This document shows, piece by piece, positions 8,006 through 16,644 of a DNA stretch of 64,000 nt; position 1 is the first letter of the stretch; each line of letters opens with the position of its first letter. Position numbers and translations under genes: made by a program. Source of the DNA: Hymenobacter busanensis. Lineage in GTDB: Bacteria > Bacteroidota > Bacteroidia > Cytophagales > Hymenobacteraceae. The notes beneath the pieces are model-generated. The model had not been told where the DNA came from and made no database searches. It saw nothing but the letters and a program-made list of their open reading frames with translations. Location: contig NZ_VTWU01000007.1 in NCBI RefSeq assembly GCF_008727865.1, forward strand, positions 1-64,000, in the 5' to 3' direction.

Positions 8006-8674
8006 TCAAATCAGGTCGAAGGCGCGGGCATACTGGCCAAGCTCAAACAGGGAATCGGCGCCGAGCTTCTGGCGCAGGTTGCGCCGGTGGGTTTCCACCG
8101 TTTGCACCGAAATAAACAGCCCTTGGGCAATTTCCCGGGCGCTGTAGCCCAGGGCCAGCAACCGCAGAATTTCCCGCTCACGCAGGGTGAGCCGCGAGTA
8201 GGCCGCGCCGTTTTGCCGCAGGAAGTTGTTCTCGTCGAGCAGGCGCTGCACCTTGGCCGTCACGTGGCTGTCGGCGTCGATGGGGCAGGAGTAGGAAATA
8301 ATCAGCAGCGGTAGCCCGTCTTCCCCGCGCAGCAGCAGCCGAACGGTGCTCATGAACCAGCTCCAGGTAGTGCATCCGGCGGTGCGAACCTGCTGGAAAA
8401 ACGACACAATCAGGTTGAAGTCGTTTTGAGCCACCAAGGCCCAGATTTTGGGCACATACTCCGCCGATTCTTCGGCGTTGAAAAAGCGGCTGTGGTAGTC
8501 GGCACCCAGGGCCAGCAGCTCTTCCTGCGTGGTTTGCAGCAGCGCCAGCCCCATAGCCGACATGTATTCCACCGTGCGGTGGTGAACGTGGTGGATGATG
8601 ATGATGCCGGGATGCTGGTCGGCGGTGGCGGCTATTTCGTCGATTTTGGCTTGAACAACATGCTGAAAACTCAT
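8006..8674 (-). CDS. LuxR-type regulator with PAS-like sensor, copy 2
   Basis: 222 residues from ATG 8674; this start is chosen because it gives the same length and an aligned N-terminus (KIDEIAATADQHP here, KIAEIAATADEYP in the neighbour). An upstream ATG would add a Leu/Pro-rich tail absent from the paralogue. LuxR helix-turn-helix at the C-terminus (LREREILRLLALGYSAREIA), PAS-like N-terminus. Both proteins end in YARAFDLI. Tandem duplication followed by divergence of the sensor half is the simplest reading; the ligand and targets are unknown. Confidence 0.8.
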   Translation of the reverse strand: MSFQHVVQAKIDEIAATADQHPGIIIIHHVHHRTVEYMSAMGLALLQTTQEELLALGADYHSRFFNAEESAEYVPKIWALVAQNDFNLIVSFFQQVRTAGCTTWSWFMSTVRLLLRGEDGLPLLIISYSCPIDADSHVTAKVQRLLDENNFLRQNGAAYSRLTLREREILRLLALGYSAREIAQGLFISVQTVETHRRNLRQKLGADSLFELGQYARAFDLI

Positions 8675-8985
8675 GCAGCGAGGGGCAGGTACGGTGAGTG
8701 GAAGGCAGGGCGGCAGCAAAAAAAACGCGGACAAAAGTGGCAGTCTACCCCTTCATCCGCGCTCCTCTTCTGGTCGAGCCGACTCGGCAAAGTACAAGCT
8801 CAATAGCGTATCAATATATAGGGAATTATTGGCAGTTCAAGAGAAGGAAGACAGCAAGGAATGTGTGGTGGGGCGCTTCGCAGCGAAGCGCATGACAATC
8901 AAGGCGCTATTTTTGTTGCTTCAGGGGCAGTGGCTCCCACAATATGCTTATGCACGGGCCGGACTACCAGGAACACCGCGCCCAA
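8675..8985. other. 311-bp non-coding gap
   Basis: Upstream region of the LuxR pair and downstream region of purB. It holds an odd palindrome, GCGCTTCGC-A-GCGAAGCGC near 8873-8891, and an AT-rich stretch near 8805-8830 that could be promoter DNA for the LuxR genes. No gene is supported. Confidence 0.5.
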
Positions 8986-10338
8986 TCAGGCGCCGGTGTA
9001 GCCCCAGGGCGTGAGCTGCCGCAGTTCGGCTTTTACGCTCTCCTGCACCGCCAGCGTGTCCACAAACGTCCGGATCGTGCTTTCTGAAATGGCTTCGCCG
9101 GTGCGGGTCAGGGCTTTGAGCGCGTTGTAGGGGTCGGGGTAGTTTTCGCGGCGCAGAATGGTCTGGATGGCCTCGGCCACCACGGCCCAGTTGGCTTCCA
9201 GGTCGCGGTGCAGGGCCGCTTCGTCGAGGGCGAGCTTGCCCAGGCCGCGCTGCAGCGCATTGAGGGCAATGAGCGTGTGGCCCAGCGGTACACCCAAGTT
9301 GCGCAGCACGGTGGAGTCGGTCAGGTCGCGCTGCAGGCGGCTGATGGGCAGCTTGGCCGCCAAGTGCTCCAGCACGGCGTTGGCCAAGCCCAGGTTGCCT
9401 TCGGCGTTTTCGAAGTCGATGGGGTTGACCTTGTGCGGCATGGCCGACGAACCGACTTCGCCGGCCTTGATGGTTTGCTTGAAATACCCGAGCGAAATGT
9501 ACTGCCACACGTCGCGGGCCAGGTCGACGAGGATGGTGTTGAGGCGCTTGAGCCCGTCGCAGGTGGCGGCCAGGTGGTCGTAGTGCTCGATTTGGGTGGT
9601 GGGGTAGGAGCGGTGCAGGCCCAGCTGCTCGTTCACGAATCGGTTGCCGAACGCGTGCCAGTCGATGTGCGGGTAGGCCACGTGGTGGGCGTTGAAGTTG
9701 CCGGTGGCGCCGCCAAATTTGGCCCCAAACGGCACCTGCTTCAGCAAGACCAACTGGGCCTGCAAGCGCGCCACAAACACCTGAATTTCTTTGCCCAGCC
9801 GCGTGGGCGACGCCGGCTGGCCGTGGGTGCGGGCCAGCATCGGCACGGCGGCCCATTGGCTTGCCAAGGCCAGCAGCTGGTCGGCCAACTGCTCGTAGGC
9901 GGGCACGATTTCGCGGTGCAACGCCTCGCGCAAACTCAGCGGCACGGCCGTGTTGTTGACGTCCTGCGAAGTGAGACCGAAGTGGATGAACTCCTGAAAA
10001 TCGGTCAGCTCCAGCACCGCAAACTGGTCGCGCAGCCAGTATTCCACGGCTTTCACGTCGTGGTTGGTCACCCGCTCGTGGGCTTTCACGGCTTCGGCGT
10101 CGGCCTCGGTAAATTCCTGGTAGAGCAGGCGCAGGCGCTCGAACACGGCGGCGTCTACGCCCTGCAGTTGCGGCAGCGGCAGCTCGCAGAGCGCAATGAA
10201 ATACTCCACTTCCACCAGCACGCGGTAGCGAATCAGGGCCAGCTCGGAAAAAAAAGCGGCCAGCGGCGCCGACTGGCGGCGGTAGCGGCCGTCGAGCGGC
10301 GAAAGGGCGTTGAGCGGGGTGAGGGCGTCGTGAATCAT
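8986..10338 (-). CDS. purB: Adenylosuccinate lyase
   Basis: 450 residues, the normal length of the E. coli-type enzyme. Cytoplasmic homotetramer of the fumarase/aspartase superfamily that splits SAICAR to AICAR and adenylosuccinate to AMP, releasing fumarate in both cases. The signature loop GSSAMPHKVNPIDFENAEGNL lies at about residues 291-311 and includes the catalytic Ser of the flexible loop; TSQDVNNTA and RTHGQPASPT supply the other conserved active-site segments. ATG 10338 is supported by a TACCTTTG box 27 bp upstream. Confidence 0.96.
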   Translation of the reverse strand: MIHDALTPLNALSPLDGRYRRQSAPLAAFFSELALIRYRVLVEVEYFIALCELPLPQLQGVDAAVFERLRLLYQEFTEADAEAVKAHERVTNHDVKAVEYWLRDQFAVLELTDFQEFIHFGLTSQDVNNTAVPLSLREALHREIVPAYEQLADQLLALASQWAAVPMLARTHGQPASPTRLGKEIQVFVARLQAQLVLLKQVPFGAKFGGATGNFNAHHVAYPHIDWHAFGNRFVNEQLGLHRSYPTTQIEHYDHLAATCDGLKRLNTILVDLARDVWQYISLGYFKQTIKAGEVGSSAMPHKVNPIDFENAEGNLGLANAVLEHLAAKLPISRLQRDLTDSTVLRNLGVPLGHTLIALNALQRGLGKLALDEAALHRDLEANWAVVAEAIQTILRRENYPDPYNALKALTRTGEAISESTIRTFVDTLAVQESVKAELRQLTPWGYTGA

Positions 10339-10364
10339 AGAAGCAGGAGCGAGGCTTGGTCGGC

Positions 10365-10372
10365 CAAAGGTA
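10365..10372 (-). promoter_or_regulatory. -7 promoter box (TACCTTTG) for purB
   Basis: Exact match to TAnnTTTG on the minus strand, 27 bp before the purB ATG. The 105-bp interval to the divergent peptidoglycan glycosyltransferase also holds a plus-strand box, so this is a divergent promoter region. Confidence 0.6.
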
Positions 10373-10431
10373 GCGAACGGGCTGCGGCACCGGCAACGCT
10401 AACTCGGCAGCGGCGTAGGGGCAGATTGTGG

Positions 10432-10439
10432 TACTTTTG
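10432..10439 (+). promoter_or_regulatory. -7 promoter box (TACTTTTG) for GT51 gene
   Basis: TACTTTTG matches TAnnTTTG. With the usual spacing, transcription would begin near 10443-10444, i.e. at the ATG 10444. This either makes that ATG a leaderless start or, more likely, leaves a ~63-nt leader before GTG 10507. Confidence 0.5.
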
Positions 10440-10506
10440 TAGCATGCGCGCTTGGGGTTCGGCACGAAAGTGGCCTGCGCCCCGCGCTTACCTTCCCGTT
10501 TCGCGA

Positions 10507-12714
10507 GTGAATCCGAAAGCCAAGAAAATAGTACTCTGGACCTTGGGCGCCCTGGCGGTGCTACTGCTGGTAGGCCTGGGCGTGTTTCTGCTGAAGCGCG
10601 AGCAGCTGCTCCGGTACGCGCTCGGCCAAGCCAAGCAGAAGATCGAACGCCGCTACCCGGTCACGCTCACGCTGGGCCCGGCCCGGTTTACAGACCTGAA
10701 TTCGGTGCAAATCGACGGCATTGCGCTGGTGCCCAAGGGCTCGGCCGATACCTTGCTCACCGCCCGCAGCGTCAACGCCAGCATTAGTCTGCGGTCATTG
10801 TTTGCGCGCCGGCCGGTGTTCAGCAACCTGCAAATCGTGCGCGCCCGCCTCACGGCCCACAAAACCGAAGCCGGCGCCGACAACTACGGCTTTCTGCTGA
10901 AGAAGCGCGGCCAGGCTGCCGTGGCCCGCGACACCACCCAAGGCACCAACTACGGCCTGCTGGCCAATCAGCTGCTGGAAGCCGGCTTCGACAACCTGCC
11001 CGACGAAGCCGATTTCCGCGACTTCCTGGTGACCTACGACAGCCCCCGGCACCAAGCCCGCCTCACCATGCCCCAGCTCACCATCGACGACGGGGATTTG
11101 GCCGGTGAGCTGGCCGTGGTGCTCGATTCGGTGAGCAACCGCATTGGCCTGCGCGGCCACGTGGAGCCCGGCGACTACGAAGCCCAGGTGGAAGTGTACG
11201 GCCAGAACCGCCGGCCCGTGCTGGTGCCCTACGTGCAGCGCCGCTACGGCGCCCGCGTGCAGTTCGACACGCTACGCCTGAGCCTGACGGGCAAGGAAAT
11301 GGACGACGAAAACCTGACGGTGCGAGGGGCCGCCTCGGCCGCCAACTTTGCCGTGAACCACCCCAAGCTGGCCACGGCCGACATCAAAGTGCGCCGCGGC
11401 GGGCTCGACTTTGTGGCTACGCTGGGCCGCAACCACGCCTCGCTCGACAAGGGCAGCGTCATTCGGCTGAACCGCATGGAGCTGTACCCGCAGCTGAGCG
11501 TGCGTCTGCGACCCGAAATCAAGCGCATCAACCCCGACCCGCGCATGCCCACGGCCAAGCCCTACACCGGCAAGCTGGCGGGGCTGGAAGTGGCCGTGAA
11601 AGTGGAGTCAGCCGAAACCAAGACCAACGACTTCTTCGCGTCGCTGCCCGAGGGCGTATTCGATGTGCTGCAGGGCGTGCAAGGCACCGGCACGCTGCAA
11701 TACCGCATGAGCGCGGCCCTCGACATGACCCGCATCGACAGCCTGCAATTTGATTCGGGCCTGAAGAAAAGCGCCGATTTCAGCATCACGCGCTTCGGCC
11801 AGGTCGATCTGCGCAAGCTCAACACCGAGTTTCCCTACACCGCCTACAACGACAAGGGCGACTCGGTGAAAACCTTCCTCGTGGGCCCGTCGAATCCCGA
11901 TTTTGTGCCGTTCGATCAGGTTTCCAACTACCTGAAATACGCCATTGTAACGGCCGAAGACCCGCGCTTTTTCACCCACAAAGGCTTTATGGAAAAAGCT
12001 TTCGTGAAGTCGGCCATCCAGAACATCAAGGAGAAGCGCTTCGCCCGCGGCGGCAGCACGCTCTCGATGCAGCTGGTAAAAAATGTGTTTCTGACCCGTG
12101 AGAAGGTGGTGGCCCGCAAGATTGAGGAAGCCCTCATCGTCTGGATTATCGAAAACAACCGCCTCGTGAGCAAGCAGCGCATGATGGAGGTGTACCTAAA
12201 CATCATCGAGTGGGGCCCGAGCCGGTACCGCTGGCCCAACGGCGAGCGGGGCGTGTACGGCGTAGGCGAGGCTGCGCAGTTCTACTACGGCAAGGAGCCG
12301 CGCAACCTGAATCTACAGGAAAGCCTGTACCTAGCCAGTATCATTCCCAAGCCCAAGTACGCCCGCTACTCCTTCGATGCCTACGGTGACCTGCGCCGCA
12401 GCACGCGCTACTTCTTCCGCCTCATTGCCGACATCATGGCCGCCCGCGGCTACATTCCGCAGGACGAGGCCGACAACCTGAGCCGCTCGGTGAGCCTTAC
12501 CGGCCCGGCCCGGCAGTTCATGAGCTTCGCCGCCCGCCCCGACACCACGCGCACCACCGCCGTGGCCGACAGCAGCCAGTTTGAGCCCATCAACCTCATC
12601 GACCTGCTGAACACCGGCGGCGCCAGCCCCGACGAAGGCGTGAACACCACCGCCCCGCGCCAGGACGAAGAGCCCGCGCAAGGCGACAAGAAAGGCAAAG
12701 ACGGCGGCAAGTAG
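10507..12714 (+). CDS. Monofunctional peptidoglycan glycosyltransferase (GT51) with AsmA-like N-terminus
   Basis: 735 residues from GTG 10507 (an in-frame ATG at 10444 would add 21 residues). One N-terminal membrane anchor (about 7-27), then ~450 residues of AsmA-like sequence that begins RYPVTLTLGPARFTDLNSVQIDG, then a GT51 domain: AEDPRFFTHKG (catalytic Glu near 483), GGSTLSMQLVKNVF, RKIEEALIVWIIE and MEVYLNIIEWG. No transpeptidase domain follows, so it should only polymerise lipid II glycan strands in the periplasm. The AsmA-like/GT51 fusion is a form found in Bacteroidota. The C-terminal ~60 residues are charged and probably disordered. Divergent from purB. Confidence 0.88.
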   Translation: MNPKAKKIVLWTLGALAVLLLVGLGVFLLKREQLLRYALGQAKQKIERRYPVTLTLGPARFTDLNSVQIDGIALVPKGSADTLLTARSVNASISLRSLFARRPVFSNLQIVRARLTAHKTEAGADNYGFLLKKRGQAAVARDTTQGTNYGLLANQLLEAGFDNLPDEADFRDFLVTYDSPRHQARLTMPQLTIDDGDLAGELAVVLDSVSNRIGLRGHVEPGDYEAQVEVYGQNRRPVLVPYVQRRYGARVQFDTLRLSLTGKEMDDENLTVRGAASAANFAVNHPKLATADIKVRRGGLDFVATLGRNHASLDKGSVIRLNRMELYPQLSVRLRPEIKRINPDPRMPTAKPYTGKLAGLEVAVKVESAETKTNDFFASLPEGVFDVLQGVQGTGTLQYRMSAALDMTRIDSLQFDSGLKKSADFSITRFGQVDLRKLNTEFPYTAYNDKGDSVKTFLVGPSNPDFVPFDQVSNYLKYAIVTAEDPRFFTHKGFMEKAFVKSAIQNIKEKRFARGGSTLSMQLVKNVFLTREKVVARKIEEALIVWIIENNRLVSKQRMMEVYLNIIEWGPSRYRWPNGERGVYGVGEAAQFYYGKEPRNLNLQESLYLASIIPKPKYARYSFDAYGDLRRSTRYFFRLIADIMAARGYIPQDEADNLSRSVSLTGPARQFMSFAARPDTTRTTAVADSSQFEPINLIDLLNTGGASPDEGVNTTAPRQDEEPAQGDKKGKDGGK

Positions 12715-12743
12715 GCTTTGCCGGCCCAACCGCCCGATAAACC

Positions 12744-12776
12744 AAAAGCCCGCGCCAGATCTGGCGCGGGCTTTTT
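12744..12776. terminator. Bidirectional terminator
   Basis: Nearly perfect palindrome with the core GCCCGCGCCAGA/TCTGGCGCGGGC, flanked by AAAA on the left and TTTTT on the right, between convergent genes ending at 12714 and 12804. It can act in both directions. Confidence 0.9.
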
Positions 12777-12803
12777 GATGTTAGACTTTTCCGTACGCGT
12801 CAG

Positions 12804-13742
12804 CTATTCGGCGGCTTCGTCAATTTCCTCCTCCTTCTTGGGCAAAATCAGCGACATCACTACCGACATAGCCAGCAGAAACGCAACCGTAAGCAAGGCC
12901 CATTCGGTGGGAATGGCGAAAAAGTCGTGCAATAGCAGCTTGCCGCCGATAAAGATGAGAATGAGTGAGAGGCCATAGTGTAGGTAATGAAACAGCTGCA
13001 TGAGGCCGGCCAAGGCGAAGTACAACGCCCGCAGACCCAGCAGCGCAAACACGTTGGAGGTGTAGACAATGAACTTGTCCTGCGTAACGGCCAGAATGGC
13101 GGGAATGGAGTCGGCGGCAAATACCACGTCGGTGGTTTCCACCATCACCAGCACCACAAACAGGGGCGTGGCAAACAGCAGCTTTTCCTTGCGCACGAAG
13201 AATTTGCCCCCCTCGTACTTGTTGGTGATGGGCAAGTGGCGGCTCAGAAATTTCACCACCGGGTTGGATTCGGGGTCAATGTCCGGGTCGCCGCTGCTGG
13301 TGGCCATTTTCACGCCGGTATACACCAGGAAAGCGCCCAGCAGGTAGAGCGTCCAGCTGAACTTGGCAATGAGGGCCGCGCCCAGCACAATGAACGTGGC
13401 CCGCAGCACCAACGCGCCCAGCACGCCCCAGAACAGGATCCGGTGCTGATATTCACCGGGTACTTTGAAGTAGGTGAAAATGAGCAGGAACACGAACAGA
13501 TTGTCCACGCTCAGGGCCTTTTCCAGCAGGTAGCCCGTCAAGAAGTTCATGCCCGCTTCGCGCCCCAGGTAGCGGTACACGAGGTAGTTGAACGTGAGCG
13601 ACAGGGCAATCCAGAAGGCGCTCCAACTCAGGGCCTCCCGCATGCGCACCACGTGGGCCTTGCGGTTGAACACCAGCAAATCGAGCAGCAGCATGGCCAG
13701 CACAAACACGTTGAAGCCGACCCAGAACCAGGTATTGTTCAT
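12804..13742 (-). CDS. TerC/Alx family integral membrane protein
   Basis: 312 residues with about eight or nine membrane segments. The hallmark ETTDVVFAADSIPAILAVTQD is present (around residues 200-220), as is the N-terminal WVGFNVFVLAMLLLDLLVFNR with its membrane Asp. TerC proteins are implicated in metal-ion export, notably manganese, and in metalation of secreted enzymes; the substrate here cannot be read from sequence. A charged C-terminal tail (PKKEEEIDEAAE) is normal for the family. Ends against the terminator at 12744-12776. Confidence 0.9.
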   Translation of the reverse strand: MNNTWFWVGFNVFVLAMLLLDLLVFNRKAHVVRMREALSWSAFWIALSLTFNYLVYRYLGREAGMNFLTGYLLEKALSVDNLFVFLLIFTYFKVPGEYQHRILFWGVLGALVLRATFIVLGAALIAKFSWTLYLLGAFLVYTGVKMATSSGDPDIDPESNPVVKFLSRHLPITNKYEGGKFFVRKEKLLFATPLFVVLVMVETTDVVFAADSIPAILAVTQDKFIVYTSNVFALLGLRALYFALAGLMQLFHYLHYGLSLILIFIGGKLLLHDFFAIPTEWALLTVAFLLAMSVVMSLILPKKEEEIDEAAE

Positions 13743-13802
13743 GCGGAGCAGAGGAGGCGCCGGCTGCAGCTTAGGGAAAGCCGCACAGCACCGTTGGAGG
13801 CC

Positions 13803-14609
13803 TTACCGAGTTTCGGGGGCTGGGGTTGCCGACGACGCCGAGTACGCCGGGCCGGCCGACGCGCTTTCGGCCGCCGCGGGATGTTCAAACCGCCGAAACC
13901 AGCTTTCCATCTTCATCTGCACCACGCCCAGCAGGGCTTCCTTGAAAATGCCTTTCGACATCTTGGAGGCACCCCGCGTGCGGTCGGTGAAGATGATGGG
14001 TACTTCCTTGAGCCGGAACCCGTACTTGTAGGCCAGCCACTTCATTTCGATCTGGAAAGCGTAGCCGACGAAGTGAATGCGCTCCAGCGGAATGGTGCGA
14101 AGCACCCGCGCCGTGTAGCACTTAAAGCCCGCCGTGGCATCCATGATGGGCATGCCGGTGATGAAACGCACGTAGGCCGAGGCAAACCACGACATCAGCA
14201 CGCGGTCCATGGGCCAGTTCACCACGTTTACCCCCGTGATGTAGCGCGAGCCGATGGCCATGTCGTTACCTTCCGCGGCGCAGGCCTCGTAGAGGCGTAC
14301 CAAGTCGTCGGGGTTGTGCGAAAAGTCGGCGTCCATCTCGAAGATGTAGCCATAGCCGCGCTGCAGCGCCCACCGGAAACCGTGAATGTAGGCCGTGCCC
14401 AGGCCCAGCTTGCCGCGGCGCTCCTCCAAATGCAGGCGCCCCGAAAATTCCGCCATCAGGCCCCGAACAATAGCGGCGGTGCCATCCGGCGAGCCGTCAT
14501 CGATGATGAGCACGTCGAAGGCCTTGGGCAGCGAAAACACTTTCCGAATGATTAGCTCGGCGTTTTCCCGCTCGTTGTAGGTCGGTATGATGACGAGCGA
14601 ATCGTTCAT
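13803..14609 (-). CDS. GT2 polyprenol-phosphate glycosyltransferase (DPM1-like)
   Basis: 268 residues. GT-A domain with VIIPTYNERENAELII, LIIDDGSPDGTAAIV and FEMDADFSHNPDDL (DxD), followed by GSRYITG and the DATAGFKCY segment, all typical of dolichol/polyprenol-phosphate mannosyltransferase-like enzymes. It has no C-terminal membrane helices, unlike the GT2 protein at 3391-4404. Its ATG lies 17 bp after the hemY stop, so the two are probably co-transcribed, although no pathway link is obvious. Confidence 0.88.
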   Translation of the reverse strand: MNDSLVIIPTYNERENAELIIRKVFSLPKAFDVLIIDDGSPDGTAAIVRGLMAEFSGRLHLEERRGKLGLGTAYIHGFRWALQRGYGYIFEMDADFSHNPDDLVRLYEACAAEGNDMAIGSRYITGVNVVNWPMDRVLMSWFASAYVRFITGMPIMDATAGFKCYTARVLRTIPLERIHFVGYAFQIEMKWLAYKYGFRLKEVPIIFTDRTRGASKMSKGIFKEALLGVVQMKMESWFRRFEHPAAAESASAGPAYSASSATPAPETR

Positions 14610-14626
14610 TAACTCAAAAGTAACAA

Positions 14627-15967
14627 TTACGCCCGGCGGGCTGAGTTTATTTTTTCAGCCACCTGCTTGGCGCGGCGCAGGCAATCGGGAATGCCCACGC
14701 CGGCGCGCCAGTTGGCCACCGACCAGATGCCGTGCGTTTCCAGCGCATCGGCCGCCGCGTGCGCCGCCAGAATACGGGCGTCGAACTGCGGAATGCTGTG
14801 CTCCCAGCGGTATACCTGCTGAAAGCGCGGCTGCGCACCCGGCCGGATGCCGTAGTGGCGCTGCTGCTCCTGGCGCACGGCGGCCGTCAGCTGGTCGTCG
14901 GGCTGGCGGGCAGCCTGCTCGTACTGCGCCCCGCCCACGAAAGTGGTCAGCAGCACCTGATCGGCGGGGCTTCTATCGGGAAACAGCGAACTGGTCCACA
15001 AGGTGCCAGCAGCCACGGGTTGTTCGATGCGCGGGCTCAGGGCCCCAAAACCGTTGAGCGGGTGGGCCACGTCGGCGCGGTTGTAGGCGGTGTGCACCAC
15101 CGTCATGGGTGGGTAGTGCACGGCGGCCAATGCCGCGGCCGAGGCCGCGTGGGCGGCGGGCAGCAGCGGCGCAGCCGCGTAGGTGGGCAAGGCCAGCACC
15201 ACGGCGTCGAAGGGTCCGGCCGGGGCCGCCTCGGCTATCTGCAGAAGGTAGCGGCCGTCGGCAGTGGGCTGAATAGCCATTACGGTGGTGCTCAGGTGCA
15301 GGTGGGGCAGTTGGGCAGCCAGGGCGTCGGTCAATGCTTGCAAGCCGCCCCGCAGTGAAATAATGCGGCGGCGCGCCGCACCGCTCATGCTGCGGGCAAA
15401 ACCCTTCAGTACCGAGCCGTGCTGCTGTTCCAGGGCCGCCAGCTGCGGAAAGGTTTTCGCTACCAGCAGCTGGTCCGGGTCGCCGGCATAAATGCCGGAC
15501 ACGAACGGGTTGACCGCGTAATCGAGAATTTCCTGCCCGAAGCGGCGACGGAAAAACGCTGCAATGGTTTCCCGCGGATTGGCCGGGGCGGCGGGGCGGC
15601 GCAACTCGCGCAGTACGCTGAGCTTGGCTTTCAGGCTGAAAAACGAGCTGAACAGCAACTGCTGCGGTTTGCCAGGCAGTTCGCGGGGCTGGCCGCCCCG
15701 CACCACGTAGCGGCGGCTGCTCACGGCGGCAGGCTCCTGGATCTGCTCGGTGAGGTTGAGCCGCGTAAGCAGTTCCTCTAGCTCGGCGCTCAGCTGGAGG
15801 GAGTTCGGGCCCAACTCCAGCACGTAGCCAGCGGGGTGGTGCTGGGTGCGCATGTTGCCGCCCGGCGTAGGGCCCGCTTCGAATACGTGGACGGTGGCCC
15901 CGCCCTGCTGCAGGTGCCACGCGGTGGCGAGGCCCGTGATGCCGCCCCCCAGAATTGCTACGTTCAT
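14627..15967 (-). CDS. hemY: Protoporphyrinogen oxidase (HemY type)
   Basis: 446 residues from ATG 15967; this start puts the FAD-binding loop at once (MNVAILGGGITGLATAWHL, with EAGPTPGGN after it). The flavoenzyme oxidises protoporphyrinogen IX (or coproporphyrinogen III, if the organism uses the coproporphyrin route) with oxygen, a late step of haem synthesis. Conserved later segments include FVSGIYAGDPDQLL and the C-terminal NWRAGVGIPDCLRRA FAD-contact region. A TACCTTTG box lies 26 bp upstream. It shares a symmetric promoter region with the HAD gene. Haem made here would feed the heme oxygenase at 28.9 kb. Confidence 0.9.
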   Translation of the reverse strand: MNVAILGGGITGLATAWHLQQGGATVHVFEAGPTPGGNMRTQHHPAGYVLELGPNSLQLSAELEELLTRLNLTEQIQEPAAVSSRRYVVRGGQPRELPGKPQQLLFSSFFSLKAKLSVLRELRRPAAPANPRETIAAFFRRRFGQEILDYAVNPFVSGIYAGDPDQLLVAKTFPQLAALEQQHGSVLKGFARSMSGAARRRIISLRGGLQALTDALAAQLPHLHLSTTVMAIQPTADGRYLLQIAEAAPAGPFDAVVLALPTYAAAPLLPAAHAASAAALAAVHYPPMTVVHTAYNRADVAHPLNGFGALSPRIEQPVAAGTLWTSSLFPDRSPADQVLLTTFVGGAQYEQAARQPDDQLTAAVRQEQQRHYGIRPGAQPRFQQVYRWEHSIPQFDARILAAHAAADALETHGIWSVANWRAGVGIPDCLRRAKQVAEKINSARRA

Positions 15968-15991
15968 ACTCGGTGGAAAAACAGCCGAAGC

Positions 15992-16036
15992 GCAAAGGTA
16001 GACCACCATTCGCGGGAATCCGTGGTCTACCTTTGC
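15992..16036. promoter_or_regulatory. Divergent promoters embedded in a 15-bp inverted repeat
   Basis: 15992-16006 is the perfect reverse complement of 16022-16036, with a 15-nt spacer. Each arm contains TACCTTTG: on the minus strand (15993-16000) pointing to hemY, and on the plus strand (16028-16035) pointing to the HAD gene. The symmetry could simply reflect two good -7 boxes with flanks, or it could be an operator for a dimeric regulator. Confidence 0.6.
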
Positions 16037-16041
16037 CGGCC

Positions 16042-16581
16042 ATGAACGACTTTGCCTCAGCCAAGGCTGTTTTCCTCGACCGCGACGGGGTTCTGAACGC
16101 CGAAATAGGCGACTACGTGTGGCGCCCTGCCGATTTTGTGGTGTTGCCCGGCGTACCCGAAGCCCTGCACGCCCTGCACGCCGCCGGCTACCGCCTGATT
16201 GTGGTGACCAACCAAGCCGGCATTGCCAAAGGCCTCTACGGCCCCGCCGACGTGGCCGCCTGCCACCAGAAGCTCCAGGAAGCCTGCGGCGGTATCATCG
16301 ACGCGTTCTACTACGCGCCCGGTCACCCGTCGGTGTCGGAGTCGCTGATGCGCAAGCCCGGCTCGTTGATGCTGGAGCGCGCCATTGCCCGTTTCCGCCT
16401 CGACCCCAGCCAGTGCTGGATGGTGGGCGACCGGGCCCGCGACCTGGAGGCCGGCGCCCGGGCCGGGGTGCGCGGCATTCTCGTTGGCGAAACCGAGCCG
16501 GTAGCCGGCGCGCCTCACCTTGCCAATTTGCCTGCGGCGGCGGCTTATATTCTGCGGCACGATTCGGCTCGTCAGGCCTAA
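16042..16581 (+). CDS. HAD-IIIA phosphatase, GmhB-like
   Basis: 179 residues. HAD motif I VFLDRDGVLN (Asp13, Asp15), motif II VVTNQAGIAKG, the conserved Lys in MRKPGSLML, and motif IV CWMVGDRARDLEAG. This is the layout of D-glycero-D-manno-heptose-1,7-bisphosphate 7-phosphatase and histidinol phosphatase relatives, so a role in heptose activation for lipopolysaccharide is likely. The zinc-binding Cys/His cluster of classical GmhB is missing: the segment reads YYAPGHPSVSESLMRKPG with no cysteines. The TACCTTTG box ends only 6 bp before the ATG, implying a leaderless or nearly leaderless transcript. Confidence 0.82.
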   Translation: MNDFASAKAVFLDRDGVLNAEIGDYVWRPADFVVLPGVPEALHALHAAGYRLIVVTNQAGIAKGLYGPADVAACHQKLQEACGGIIDAFYYAPGHPSVSESLMRKPGSLMLERAIARFRLDPSQCWMVGDRARDLEAGARAGVRGILVGETEPVAGAPHLANLPAAAAYILRHDSARQA

Positions 16582-16585
16582 AAAA

Positions 16586-16626
16586 GCCCCGCCCGTTGTT
16601 CCTGTAGCAGAAACAACGGGCGGGGC
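16586..16626 (-). terminator. Terminator for the small lipoprotein gene
   Basis: Perfect 15-bp stem (16586-16600 with 16612-16626), 11-nt loop. On the minus strand it is followed by six T (AAAAAA at 16580-16585 on the plus strand), so it ends the leftward lipoprotein gene; it may also slow rightward transcription from the HAD gene. Confidence 0.85.
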
Positions 16627-16644
16627 AAAAGCTAGAGCCGAGGA

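Noticed and set aside
8873-8891. GCGCTTCGC-A-GCGAAGCGC palindrome as a terminator of purB
   Set aside because: One-base loop, no T-run and about 95 bp past the stop codon; more likely a chance or dispersed palindrome.
9208-10443. Long in-frame upstream extension of the GT51 gene, antisense to purB
   Set aside because: It overlaps purB and passes through the divergent promoter region; the real protein starts at GTG 10507 or ATG 10444.
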